A DNA stretch of 64,000 nucleotides. Source: CAYZJV01 sp964482325. GTDB taxonomy: Bacteria; Spirochaetota; Spirochaetia; Sphaerochaetales; Sphaerochaetaceae. A program made the translations under genes and the position numbers. The first letter of the stretch is position 1; each line of letters begins with the position of its first letter. Positions 25,518 to 34,213 of this stretch are shown piece by piece. The notes below the pieces were generated by a model. It was not told the origin of the DNA, ran no database searches, and saw only the letters and a list, made by a program, of their open reading frames with translations. Location: contig CAYZXD010000009.1 in the NCBI GenBank assembly GCA_964482325.1, positions 13,350-77,349 on the forward strand, in the 5' to 3' direction.

Positions 25518-26243
25518 ATGGGTATGCCGTCACCATTATTAGCAGTGAACAATATCAGCGTCCACTACGGTAAAATAGCAGCATTGAAAGGAATCTCGTT
25601 ACGGGTGTATCCGGGGCAGATTGTCTCGTTACTCGGGGCAAATGGAGCGGGTAAAACCACCACCTTGAATGCGATCTGTTCAGTTGTCCCGATTACCGAA
25701 GGTGATATTCTTCTGGAAGGAAATTCGGTGAAGGACTTAGAAACTCATCTCATTACTCGAAAGGGCATCGTTCATGTACCGGAAGGGAGAAGAATCTTTG
25801 TTGATCTTTCTGTGGAAGAGAATCTGCGAGTGGCATCATATATGTATCAGCATAAACGCCCTGCAGAGTTCATCGAAAAACGAGATTACGTATATTCGCT
25901 CTTTCCTATCCTGCATACCAGAAAGCACCAGATTGCCGGTACGTTATCAGGGGGAGAGCAACAGATGCTTGCCATAGGAAGAGCCCTCATTACCGGTGGA
26001 AAAGTGTTGTTGCTTGATGAGCCCTCCATGGGCCTTGCTCCCATCATTGTGGAAGAGATTTTTTCGATCATTCAGAAGGTCGCAGAACGTGGTCAGACCA
26101 TTTTACTTGTCGAACAGAATGCCATGATGGCGATGGAAATATCACACTTCTGCTATGTCCTCGAAACCGGGCTGGTCACCTACCAGGGAACACCTGAAGC
26201 TCTAAAAAACCAGAAAGATATTGCTCAGGCGTATCTGGGATGA
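25518..26243 (+). CDS. Branched-chain-type ABC transporter ATPase, LivF-like
   Basis: Second ATPase, 241 residues. Walker A is GANGAGKTT, the signature is LSGGEQQMLAIGRAL, Walker B is KVLLLDEPSMGLAP and the end of the domain is TILLVEQNA. It completes the liv-type operon, and the ribosome site lies in the end of the LivG gene (gagggcaggtag). Confidence 0.93.
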   Translation: MGMPSPLLAVNNISVHYGKIAALKGISLRVYPGQIVSLLGANGAGKTTTLNAICSVVPITEGDILLEGNSVKDLETHLITRKGIVHVPEGRRIFVDLSVEENLRVASYMYQHKRPAEFIEKRDYVYSLFPILHTRKHQIAGTLSGGEQQMLAIGRALITGGKVLLLDEPSMGLAPIIVEEIFSIIQKVAERGQTILLVEQNAMMAMEISHFCYVLETGLVTYQGTPEALKNQKDIAQAYLG

Positions 26244-26380
26244 TCGGTTTACGGTGACACCTGAGGACCTTTGACACTGACCGGTGAAGATCGTTCAGCT
26301 TTCTATCGATATTCTGTTATTCTTATGCTAGATTGAATGGTGATGAGCACATTCATAGCGTACATAATACAGGAGTCAAC

Positions 26381-27163
26381 ATGAAAAAATCAGCGTGTAT
26401 CGAGACATTGTATACCGAGTTGCCATGGGAAGATCGGTTTGCAGCGGCTAAAAATGATGGGTTTGATTACGTAGAATTCTGGAACTGGCCAGAAAAAGAT
26501 CTGAATCAGCTGAAGCAGCTTGCCGATCAGGCTGGAATCGGCATCTGCGGGTTCAATGGGGATGCGGATTATTCATTGATCGATCCTGCACAGAAGACAG
26601 AGTATCTTGCATATCTGGAACAGTCACTGCAGACGGCACAGAAACTGGGCGCGCTGAGTGTTACAATACATTCCAATGCCCTGGGCGATGGTGGTGTCGT
26701 AGTGGATTACTACCTCCAGTTGTCCGATACGGTAAAGATCTGCACCATGTTTGATAATCTGAAGGATGTGGCAGCCCTGGCGGAGAAGTACGGTATTGTG
26801 TGCAATCTTGAGGGGTTGAATATCACTACCGATCATGTGGGTAATTATCTGCGCAGTACCCAGATGGCAGCAGAAATGATTCGCCTGATCGGCTCAGATA
26901 AGGTGAAGATTCTCTACGATGTATATCATATGCAGCTGAATGAAGGCGCTATCATGGATACGCTTGCTGCGTATATTGATACGATCGGGCATATTCATAT
27001 AGCAGATGCACCCGGACGGCATGAGCCGGGAACCGGTGAGATCAATTATGTAAATGTCGTTAGGCATCTCAACAACCTTGGCTACTGTGGTATTGTGGGC
27101 TCAGAGCTGTTCCCTGAGCATGATACCGCTACTGCAGTTAAAGCTATTATGAGTATATTCTAG
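26381..27163 (+). CDS. Hydroxypyruvate isomerase-like TIM-barrel protein
   Basis: A 260-residue xylose-isomerase-like TIM barrel. The segments NLEGLNITTDH, YDVYHMQLNEG and HIHIADAPGRHEPGTGEINY are those of hydroxypyruvate isomerase (Hyi) and supply the metal-binding Glu, Asp, His and Glu. The frame extends to 26333, but ATG 26381 follows caggagtcaac. It comes 137 bp after the ABC operon and could be its last gene or separately expressed. The stop overlaps the convergent gpsA-like gene by four bases. The true substrate may be another small keto sugar or acid. Confidence 0.8.
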   Translation: MKKSACIETLYTELPWEDRFAAAKNDGFDYVEFWNWPEKDLNQLKQLADQAGIGICGFNGDADYSLIDPAQKTEYLAYLEQSLQTAQKLGALSVTIHSNALGDGGVVVDYYLQLSDTVKICTMFDNLKDVAALAEKYGIVCNLEGLNITTDHVGNYLRSTQMAAEMIRLIGSDKVKILYDVYHMQLNEGAIMDTLAAYIDTIGHIHIADAPGRHEPGTGEINYVNVVRHLNNLGYCGIVGSELFPEHDTATAVKAIMSIF

Positions 27164-28113
27164 GCAAGTACAGCCAGCACATAGTCGTTGAGGCTTGCTC
27201 CGTTGTAGATCAGTTGGTACAGCGCGTTCAGTACTACGAAATTCTTTTCCACCTGATGAGCTTTCGTAAATTCACTGAGCAGCTTGATCGTTCGGAGCCC
27301 CTCAATGACCGTACTGCTTTTCGGATCATTGGAAAAACCTTTTCCCAGCAATAACCCGAGTGTTCTGTTTCTACTCAAATCATTCAAAGCCGTCAGGCCA
27401 AGATCGCCTAAGCCGCAGTAGGTAAAGATGGTGTGCTCGTCACACGCATAGAGGCGTAAGAGATGTCTCATTTCATTGACTGCCTTCGTCATGAGCAGGA
27501 AATCAACATTAGGTGAGTTGTATCTTCCTGAGACAATACCAATAGCAATCGCGTACATATTTTTCAGTACACTGAGAAATTCAACTGCCCGTATATCGTT
27601 GCTATGATCAAGGGTGATCCCGGTTCGCTGCATAATCTTCTGCAAAGCGAAGAAATCCTCATTGGTTCCCCCGAAGGTCATCCCTGAAGGAGCTCCGTGC
27701 ATAATTTCCACCGCGAACGTCGGTCCTTTCAGTGTTCCGGTATGCTTGAATGGAATTGACTCAGTGAGGAACGAACCATCGACGGCAAGCCCTTTTGAAA
27801 GGTTGATCACATGGATGTCGCCTCGTGTATGGGGCTCTATGGTCTTGCAGAATGATTCGATGACGTTTGACGGGATAGCAAGGAAAAGGAAATCTGCCGT
27901 GTATGTGCAGGAGATATCTCCAGTGGCCGTGATATCGGCATGGATATGTCGACCGGGGAAGTATTTCGCATTCTGGTGGTTGGTGTTGATATCTTCGATG
28001 ACATCTTTTTCGATGGTGTACAGAATTATTCGATTTTCCGGGTTCCAAGAAAGGCGCTGTGCAAGAGCAGTGCCAAAAACTCCGGCACCGGCAATAACAA
28101 TAGTAGTAGACAT
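27160..28113 (-). CDS. Glycerol-3-phosphate dehydrogenase-like (diverged GpsA)
   Basis: A 317-residue NAD(P)-dependent dehydrogenase. The Rossmann motif is GAGVFGTALA at the N-terminus, the catalytic lysine is in LKNMYAIAIGI, and SRNRTLGLLLGKG matches the substrate-binding box of GpsA. It differs from housekeeping GpsA in the middle (CGLGDLGLTALND instead of a GLAGLGDL-like run), so it may be a paralogue. It reduces dihydroxyacetone phosphate to glycerol 3-phosphate in the known family. Here it lies behind the hybrid kinase and next to inositol genes whose aldolase releases DHAP, so a link is possible. Confidence 0.8.
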   Translation of the reverse strand: MSTTIVIAGAGVFGTALAQRLSWNPENRIILYTIEKDVIEDINTNHQNAKYFPGRHIHADITATGDISCTYTADFLFLAIPSNVIESFCKTIEPHTRGDIHVINLSKGLAVDGSFLTESIPFKHTGTLKGPTFAVEIMHGAPSGMTFGGTNEDFFALQKIMQRTGITLDHSNDIRAVEFLSVLKNMYAIAIGIVSGRYNSPNVDFLLMTKAVNEMRHLLRLYACDEHTIFTYCGLGDLGLTALNDLSRNRTLGLLLGKGFSNDPKSSTVIEGLRTIKLLSEFTKAHQVEKNFVVLNALYQLIYNGASLNDYVLAVLA

Positions 28114-28216
28114 ATATATATCCTCCTGACGGTCAGCTGCTCAGGAGAGCGGTTGCCATCTCATGTTTCTGACACTAGTTGTAATGGTGTTTTATAAAAG
28201 ATGCAACCGGGTACCA

Positions 28217-30478
28217 TCAGAGGCGATAGATACTGCTGATCAGTTCAAAGCGGCTGTGTACTCCAGTCTTCTGGTATATCCGCTGATTATGGTTGGCAAT
28301 CGTACGGTTGGAAAGTCCGAGGGTGGATGCAATTTCCTTATCACTGTTGCCTTTTGTGATCAGAATGAGGATATCCTCTTCCCGTTGGCTCAGATGGTAT
28401 GATTGTGCAAAGCGGTGCACTGCAGATGGATGTAATGCGATAGTCTGTTGTTCCAAGTCGTCAAATGCTGCATCGATTTTATTACGCAGCTGCGTAATCT
28501 GAGCGGTGGCAACTTCACGGTCATGATGCAGTACGGTTTCAACCGTGGCAAGCAGGACCTGTGGATGAAAGGGTTTTGTCAGGTAATATACCGCACCCTC
28601 CTGAAGACTTGTCGCCTCCTCTTCTGCTGAATCCCGGGCAGTGAGAAAGATCACAGGAAGCGATGCAGTGTCCGATTGTGATCGGATATTGGCGAGTACC
28701 TCATGCCCATCCATTTCGGGCATCATGATATCGCAGATGATCAATGACACGGATATCCTCGTCATCAGTTTGAGTGCCTCAGCACCGCTGTGTGCGCAAT
28801 ACACACGGTAGGTCGAGGCAAGTAAGGATGCCAGATAGGTGCACATATCCCGGTTATCATCGATAATCAGAATGTCAGGTCCCTCTGTGGGCATCTGCTG
28901 AGAGAGGAATACGGTATCGTCGGCCAGCTCTCTGGTGTACTGCCTGCTCAGCTCAACGATACGCTCTTTCTGCAATGCATCCTCTTGAGATGTAGTGAGC
29001 AGGGAACTTGGGAAGGTGAGAGTGAACGTGCTCCCTACATCAAAAGTGCTTTCAACAGTAACTGAACCATCGCATCCAGCCATGATCGTTTGCACCAATG
29101 AGAGACCGATTCCGGTCTGCCCATAGCGACTTTGATTGTCAGAGGTGTAGTATCGATCAAAGAGGTGCTGCTGTTGTTCTTGCGCAATACCGGTTCCGGT
29201 ATCCGATACTGAGATGATGAGCTCCTGTTTCACATTCAGCATAGCCCTAACGGTCACCGATTGGTGAGATGGAGTGAATTTGAGTGCATTTGAGATCAGA
29301 TTCAGCAGAGCCGTTTCAAAGTCATCCCCCTGCATCGTGATACGCAATGGTTCAGTTTCCACTGTGCACTCACACGACAGTGTGATTTCCCGTTCAATTG
29401 CCACACTGGTGTACTCTTCAACCAGTGAGCGTACAGTGGCAGCGACCGGAAGGGAGTGCATGGGGGTAGTAAGGGAAGGTTTTTCAAGACGTAGGAGATG
29501 GGAAATCTGTTTGAGCAGTCGAAGAACATTGCGTTCCATCAGGGAGAGCATGCGGTCTGCTGATCTAAGTGAATCCCCATAGGTCCCTTCCCGAAGCTGA
29601 CCGAGGGTGCCGAGTATGATTGTTAATGGAGTGCGCAATTCATGGCTCATGTTCATGAAAAATTCAGTTTTCTCTGCATCCAGTTTTTCCAGCCGTTTCC
29701 GTTCTGTCTCAGCTTTCTGTCGTTCAAGTTTGATCCGGTTGTACCGATTGCCCATCGCAAGTGAGAACAAAATCGCCTGCAAAGACAATCCGATCGGTTG
29801 ATTATAGGTCATGAGAAACGTAACCAGATCATCATACCGGTCCATGAAAGAGAACATGGAGAGTGCATTGATGGAGGTCAGAATCGCGGGAGGAATAAAG
29901 GCAATGAGTATCAGGAGCGCTTCAGTGCGCATCCAGGCAATTGCACGAATGATTGTAGTGAGAAACAGGATATTAGTGTAGAAAACAAAGAGTTCGCGTA
30001 TGAAATCCAGAACAGAAGTGAATGCGTAAGCTTGCGGAAATAGCGTTTTAACGGCAAGAAAGAATCCGGTGAATACTGCAATGACCACCAGAGAGATACG
30101 ATTAATACGAGAGAGTTTTGGGTCATGGGTTTTCAGGGAGAAGAAATCTTCAAAGAACAACAGGAACGTGATAAACAGCAGATGAGTGATGAGGGTGACG
30201 CGATTGTAGGTGAGACTGAAAAAGAACCGATCATAAGCGGCAAAGGTCTGTAATAGGGTAAGGAGAACCATAATTGCCGAGAAGTAATAGAACATCCGCT
30301 CTCTCGTGGAAATAGCGAGAAACAGGGTGTAGGCGAGCAGTCCTAACAGAACCCCAAGGGCAAGCATGCCGATGGTGAATGCTACACTGTCAGTGGATGC
30401 ATATCGAGGAACCACCAGAGCTTCTGCTGGAAGAGCGCATGCGATATTCAGATACAGAAACACCGCTAATGATCTCAT
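28217..30478 (-). CDS. Hybrid sensor kinase with 7TM sensor, receiver and LuxR-type HTH
   Basis: A 753-residue one-protein phosphorelay. The N-terminus has a signal-like segment and about seven transmembrane helices (to about residue 245), resembling 7TMR-DISM without the extracellular domain. A HisKA domain with His279 (MNMSHELRTPL) and a HATPase with LISNALKFTP, DTGTGI and TGIGLSL follow. A receiver has Asp583 (ICDIMMPEMDG), and a C-terminal LuxR/FixJ-type HTH has LSQREEDILILITKGNSDKEIA. A membrane protein ending in a DNA-binding domain must act on DNA from the membrane or need release. It follows the DeoR gene after 44 bp and precedes gpsA, all on the minus strand. Confidence 0.87.
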   Translation of the reverse strand: MRSLAVFLYLNIACALPAEALVVPRYASTDSVAFTIGMLALGVLLGLLAYTLFLAISTRERMFYYFSAIMVLLTLLQTFAAYDRFFFSLTYNRVTLITHLLFITFLLFFEDFFSLKTHDPKLSRINRISLVVIAVFTGFFLAVKTLFPQAYAFTSVLDFIRELFVFYTNILFLTTIIRAIAWMRTEALLILIAFIPPAILTSINALSMFSFMDRYDDLVTFLMTYNQPIGLSLQAILFSLAMGNRYNRIKLERQKAETERKRLEKLDAEKTEFFMNMSHELRTPLTIILGTLGQLREGTYGDSLRSADRMLSLMERNVLRLLKQISHLLRLEKPSLTTPMHSLPVAATVRSLVEEYTSVAIEREITLSCECTVETEPLRITMQGDDFETALLNLISNALKFTPSHQSVTVRAMLNVKQELIISVSDTGTGIAQEQQQHLFDRYYTSDNQSRYGQTGIGLSLVQTIMAGCDGSVTVESTFDVGSTFTLTFPSSLLTTSQEDALQKERIVELSRQYTRELADDTVFLSQQMPTEGPDILIIDDNRDMCTYLASLLASTYRVYCAHSGAEALKLMTRISVSLIICDIMMPEMDGHEVLANIRSQSDTASLPVIFLTARDSAEEEATSLQEGAVYYLTKPFHPQVLLATVETVLHHDREVATAQITQLRNKIDAAFDDLEQQTIALHPSAVHRFAQSYHLSQREEDILILITKGNSDKEIASTLGLSNRTIANHNQRIYQKTGVHSRFELISSIYRL

Positions 30479-30522
30479 GAGCTAACATTATAACATCTGT
30501 GCAGTTCTTGGGGGATTTAATT

Positions 30523-31278
30523 TCACCCTATGATAATCGCCGTCCCTGCAGATTTGCAGGCGGTGACGAACTCACCTGGAACCGGTACCTCGGTAATGAT
30601 GGTGTTGATCTGGTGCAGCGGGCAGTAGGTGATCAATGTCGAGATACCGAATTTCCGGTGATCTGCCAATAGGAATGTCTCCTTGGCTTTGCGTGCAGCG
30701 AGCGCCTTGGTAGCATGTTCTTCGCTGAACGTATTGGTTGCTCCGTCTGCTATGGTGATTCCGGTACAGGCAAGGAAGGCTTTGTGAATATTAAACGAAT
30801 CAAGATAGGATGCCGATTGTTCACTGATAAAGGAAAACGTCGTTCGGTTCAGTTTCCCCGGCAGCGATATGATGGTGCAATTGGGCAAGGCAAGCGCTGA
30901 GCGAATCGCCAGGTAGTTATTGGTGACAATCGTAAGGGTGGTCTCCTGCGGAATATATTCCGGGATATACTGGGTAGTACTTCCTGAATCAATATATATG
31001 ATATCGTGGTTTTGAATAAACGATGCGGCTGCCTGGGCAATTCGGCGTTTTTCCGGTTCGAGGGGATCTGCAGGTGGCTCCTGGATAACAGGGGTGACCG
31101 TGTGGTTGCTGCGGACACCACCGTAGTATTTGCTGCAGATTCCTTCATCTGTCAGGCGATCTATGTAGCGGCGGACGGTGCTCATGGAGATATGGAAAAC
31201 ATCGGAGAGTTTAGTGAGATCTACCCTCTGGTGCTGTTCGATATAGGTCTGCATCCGCTGTTTAAGATCTTCTTTCAT
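30523..31278 (-). CDS. DeoR-family transcriptional regulator (inositol/sugar type)
   Basis: A 251-residue repressor. The N-terminal HTH is seen in VDLTKLSDVFHISMSTVRRYIDRL. The C-terminal sugar-phosphate sensor domain has DIIYIDSGSTTQYIPEYI and VTNNYLAIRSAL, and FLACTGITIADGATN near its middle. It is divergent from iolC with 143 bp between the starts, and a 12-bp inverted repeat in that gap overlaps its own -35 box, so it probably represses itself and the iolC operon. The effector is likely a phosphorylated inositol intermediate (inference by analogy to Bacillus IolR). Confidence 0.88.
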   Translation of the reverse strand: MKEDLKQRMQTYIEQHQRVDLTKLSDVFHISMSTVRRYIDRLTDEGICSKYYGGVRSNHTVTPVIQEPPADPLEPEKRRIAQAAASFIQNHDIIYIDSGSTTQYIPEYIPQETTLTIVTNNYLAIRSALALPNCTIISLPGKLNRTTFSFISEQSASYLDSFNIHKAFLACTGITIADGATNTFSEEHATKALAARKAKETFLLADHRKFGISTLITYCPLHQINTIITEVPVPGEFVTACKSAGTAIIIG

Positions 31279-31298
31279 GATATCCTCTCTATGGATAT

Positions 31299-31327
31299 AC
31301 CATACTTGGGAATATAAACATTGTCAA
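31299..31327 (-). promoter_or_regulatory. Promoter of the DeoR gene
   Basis: On the minus strand TTGACA (31327-31322), 17 bases, TATGGT (31304-31299), about 20 bases before the start codon. The -35 box lies inside the left arm of the inverted repeat at 31320-31356. Confidence 0.55.
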
Positions 31328-31356
31328 TATTATCAAAATGGATAAATATTGACAAT
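31320..31356. promoter_or_regulatory. Inverted-repeat operator between deoR-type gene and iolC
   Basis: ATTGTCAATATT (31320-31331) and its exact reverse complement (31345-31356) with a 13-bp spacer. The arms are 25 bp apart centre to centre, suited to two repressor dimers on one face of the helix. It is the only strong symmetric element in the divergent gap. Confidence 0.6.
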
Positions 31357-31421
31357 AATCGTTGCAATAATGAGTAAGTTGTCGTAGGATACCTGTGCAA
31401 CAGAACCAAAAGGAGGCTCTT

Positions 31422-32459
31422 GTGGACGCACTTCTTGATTTTGACCAATCCCGTGATCTGGACAGTATCGCACTGGGAAGAATCTGTATCGATATCAACC
31501 CGGTCGATTATTATCAGAAGTGGGGGGACTGCAAAACGTTCAGAAAATATGTCGGAGGCTCACCGGCGAACACTGCAGTCGGCATGGCTCGACTGGGGAG
31601 AAACGTAGGGTTCATCGGATGCATCTCAGCTGATCAGCTCGGTGATTACTGCATCGATGTGTTCACTTCAGAAGGGATAGACACCTCCGGGATCGTTCGT
31701 GCCCGTCATGGAGAATCTCTCGGTCTTGCCTTCACTGAAATACTGAGCGAATCGGAATCTTCTCTCGTGATGTATCGGGATCATGTTGCCGATTTACAGC
31801 TTGAAGTCGATGACATCTCCCCCGAATACATCAGTCGTGCGAAGCTGCTGATTGTCAGCGGCACGGCCCTTTCTGCCAGTCCTTCCCGGGAAGCAGCCTT
31901 GAAAGCCCTGGAACTTGCCCGGCAGAACAACACCCGCATCGTATTCGATATCGATTACCGTCCATATACCTGGACCAGTGAAGCAGAGACCTCGTTATAC
32001 TACCAGGTGGCTGCCCGTTATGCACAGATTATTATGGGGTCTCGTGAAGAGTGGGATATCCTTGAGGGGAGAAAGCGATCCACATGCAGTGACCGGGAGA
32101 TCGCCGAGACCTGGTTTGCTGAAAAAGCCCGGTTGGTAATTATCAAACACGGAAGTGCGGGATCCCATGCTTTTACTCATGATGGCAGAGCTTATCAGGT
32201 GAAGCCTTTTCCGGTGAAAGTGATTAAATCCTTCGGAGGAGGTGATGGGTACAGCAGTGCATTGCTGTCAGGATTACTTGAAGGATTACCCCTTGTTACC
32301 TGTCTGGAACTGGCGAATGCTTCAGCTGCCATATCCGTTTCCAGTCATGGGATTTCGACAGATATGGGGACTATGGAGACTCTTCATCAGTTCATTGCAG
32401 AGAAGAAAGCTCAGTATGGTGAAGTCGTACATCTTCTGAACGAAAAGGAGTTGTCCTAG
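31422..32459 (+). CDS. iolC: 5-dehydro-2-deoxygluconokinase
   Basis: PfkB-family kinase that phosphorylates 2-deoxy-5-keto-D-gluconate in inositol breakdown. YVGGSPANTAVGMARLG near the N-terminus and the catalytic FGGGDGYSSAL near the C-terminus are the IolC forms of the two PfkB signatures. The frame opens at GTG 31395, but GTG 31422 is chosen since AAGGAGG lies five bases before it; that gives 345 residues. It is the first gene of a three-gene iol operon, one base before the aldolase. Confidence 0.9.
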   Translation: MDALLDFDQSRDLDSIALGRICIDINPVDYYQKWGDCKTFRKYVGGSPANTAVGMARLGRNVGFIGCISADQLGDYCIDVFTSEGIDTSGIVRARHGESLGLAFTEILSESESSLVMYRDHVADLQLEVDDISPEYISRAKLLIVSGTALSASPSREAALKALELARQNNTRIVFDIDYRPYTWTSEAETSLYYQVAARYAQIIMGSREEWDILEGRKRSTCSDREIAETWFAEKARLVIIKHGSAGSHAFTHDGRAYQVKPFPVKVIKSFGGGDGYSSALLSGLLEGLPLVTCLELANASAAISVSSHGISTDMGTMETLHQFIAEKKAQYGEVVHLLNEKELS

Positions 32460-32460
32460 T

Positions 32461-33318
32461 ATGTTAGCCACATTACAGCAGGTACTCAGCATTGCCACTC
32501 AGCGTGGTCATGGCCTTGGGGCTTGTAACGTCTTCGGATATGAGGATGCCTCTGCAGTAATTGCTGCCGCAGAAGAGGTCGGTTCCCCGGTGGTCCTGAT
32601 GACCAATACCGTTGCCATTCAACATATGGACTTGGAGATCCTCGGTCCTTTGCTGCTCAATCTTGCAGATCGTGCACAGACGCAGGTCTGTGTGCATCTC
32701 GATCATGGCACTGAATTATCAGTGATACAAAAAGCCCTCGATGTCGGTTACTCATCGGTGATGTTCGACGGTTCTCAGTTATCGATGGAAGAAAATGTGT
32801 CGCTCACTCAGGAGGTAGCTGCGCTTGCTCACCGGGTGGGCTCTAGTGTTGAAGCAGAAATCGGGGCCGTAGGGTATAGTGACCCGTCGATTGCGGTGAC
32901 GGCTCGATACACTACTGTTGAGGAGGCTCGGCAATTTTGCAGCCAGGTGTCCATAGATGCTCTTGCCGTAGCGGTAGGAAACGTCCATCGCATGGAAGAT
33001 CAGCGAGCTGAACTCCAGTTTGATCTGCTGAGGGGTATCAGTGATGCCGTGGATGTGCCGATTGTGATTCATGGAGCGAGTGGGATTCCCGATGCCGATT
33101 TGCCGAAGCTCATCGCCTGCGGGGCATGCAAAATCAACATCGGTACGGCACTGAGGATGGCTTTCGGTGAGACTCTGCGGGAACAGTACATCCGGAATCC
33201 CCGTGAGTACGATCGGATCAAATTCTATCCGGCATGCATGGATGCAGTACGAACAAAAACAAAAGAGAAGCTATGGTTGCTACAGAAACCCTATGTATCA
33301 GAGGAGGAACAGAAATGA
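32461..33318 (+). CDS. iolJ: Class II aldolase, probably 6-phospho-5-dehydro-2-deoxygluconate aldolase
   Basis: Zinc-dependent class II aldolase, 285 residues. The first zinc motif is VHLDHG, followed by SVMFDGSQL, SVEAEIGAVG and the phosphate-binding pair HGASGI and INIGT. Placed between iolC and iolB, it most likely splits the IolC product into DHAP and malonate semialdehyde. By sequence alone it could equally be a fructose- or tagatose-bisphosphate aldolase. The start is one base after the iolC stop; the stop overlaps the iolB start (ATGA). Confidence 0.82.
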   Translation: MLATLQQVLSIATQRGHGLGACNVFGYEDASAVIAAAEEVGSPVVLMTNTVAIQHMDLEILGPLLLNLADRAQTQVCVHLDHGTELSVIQKALDVGYSSVMFDGSQLSMEENVSLTQEVAALAHRVGSSVEAEIGAVGYSDPSIAVTARYTTVEEARQFCSQVSIDALAVAVGNVHRMEDQRAELQFDLLRGISDAVDVPIVIHGASGIPDADLPKLIACGACKINIGTALRMAFGETLREQYIRNPREYDRIKFYPACMDAVRTKTKEKLWLLQKPYVSEEEQK

Positions 33319-34130
33319 GTGAACGTCTGCTGAGAGGACCTGAATCATTACCGTACGGGTATACATCAATTGCAGAGATGGGAAAGCTGCACCCTGATAT
33401 GCATATGGATTTCGGATTGCTGAAATTACAGCAAGGTGAAGTATTTACTGAAAATCAGCAGCTTGAACGGCTGTACCTATTGATAACCGGGGAGGTCGAG
33501 TTTGCCTTTCTCGGTGCCCAGTACCAGGCAGCACGCCCAGATTGTTTTGATCACTCACCATGGGTGTTGCACGTACCTGCAGGAGTTGACATTCGCATTA
33601 CGGGCCTCAGCGATGGAGCTGAATTGTCTGTGCATCGCACGGATAACGAAAAGATATTCGATGCAAAACTGTACCGACCGGAAGATATTCCCGATGAAAT
33701 CCGCGGTAAAAACACGATGCGGGAAACCGGGACACGAACAGTTCGGACCGTCCTGGATAAATCACTTGCTCCATGGTCGAATTTTGTGTTCGGTGAAGTG
33801 ATTACCTACCCGGGTAAATGGTCGAGCTATCCGCCACATATCCACCCGCAGCCGGAAATTTATTACTATCGGTTGCTTCCTGAAAACGGGTACGGATTCT
33901 GTGAATACGGCGATGATGTTTATAAGGTGAGAAATCACGATACCGTATTCATTGAACCGAACTATACGCATCCGCAAGTTGCGGGACCTGGGTATGCTAT
34001 GTGGTATATGTGGATCATTCGCCAGATTGAAGAGGATCCGTATGAGGGTGTGAAGTATCCGCACTTTATTGAAGAGCACAACTGGGCACGCCAGAAAGAT
34101 GCTGATATCTGGGAGCCGCAGAAGCGGTGA
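33315..34130 (+). CDS. iolB: 5-deoxy-glucuronate isomerase, copy 1
   Basis: Bicupin isomerase that turns 5-deoxyglucuronate into 2-deoxy-5-ketogluconate. The 271 residues show the C-terminal cupin metal site in HPQPEIYYYR, and HPQVAGPGYAMWYMW near the end. RGKNTMRETGTRTVRT in the middle is typical of IolB. ATG 33315 overlaps the aldolase stop and follows agaggaggaac; a longer open frame is ignored. A second iolB lies at 54429-55235 and aligns along its whole length, so the window has two copies in different operons. Confidence 0.92.
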   Translation: MSERLLRGPESLPYGYTSIAEMGKLHPDMHMDFGLLKLQQGEVFTENQQLERLYLLITGEVEFAFLGAQYQAARPDCFDHSPWVLHVPAGVDIRITGLSDGAELSVHRTDNEKIFDAKLYRPEDIPDEIRGKNTMRETGTRTVRTVLDKSLAPWSNFVFGEVITYPGKWSSYPPHIHPQPEIYYYRLLPENGYGFCEYGDDVYKVRNHDTVFIEPNYTHPQVAGPGYAMWYMWIIRQIEEDPYEGVKYPHFIEEHNWARQKDADIWEPQKR

Positions 34131-34213
34131 TCTTATTCTCCGAGCGTATGCAGATTCAGTCTCAGGTGATACAACCAAGCGATACCGCAGAAGTCTGATT
34201 AGGAGGTGTACTC

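Noticed and set aside
26271..26299. Promoter with TTGACA before the hydroxypyruvate-isomerase-like gene
   Set aside because: No acceptable -10 box lies 15-19 bases downstream (TTCAGC at 17).
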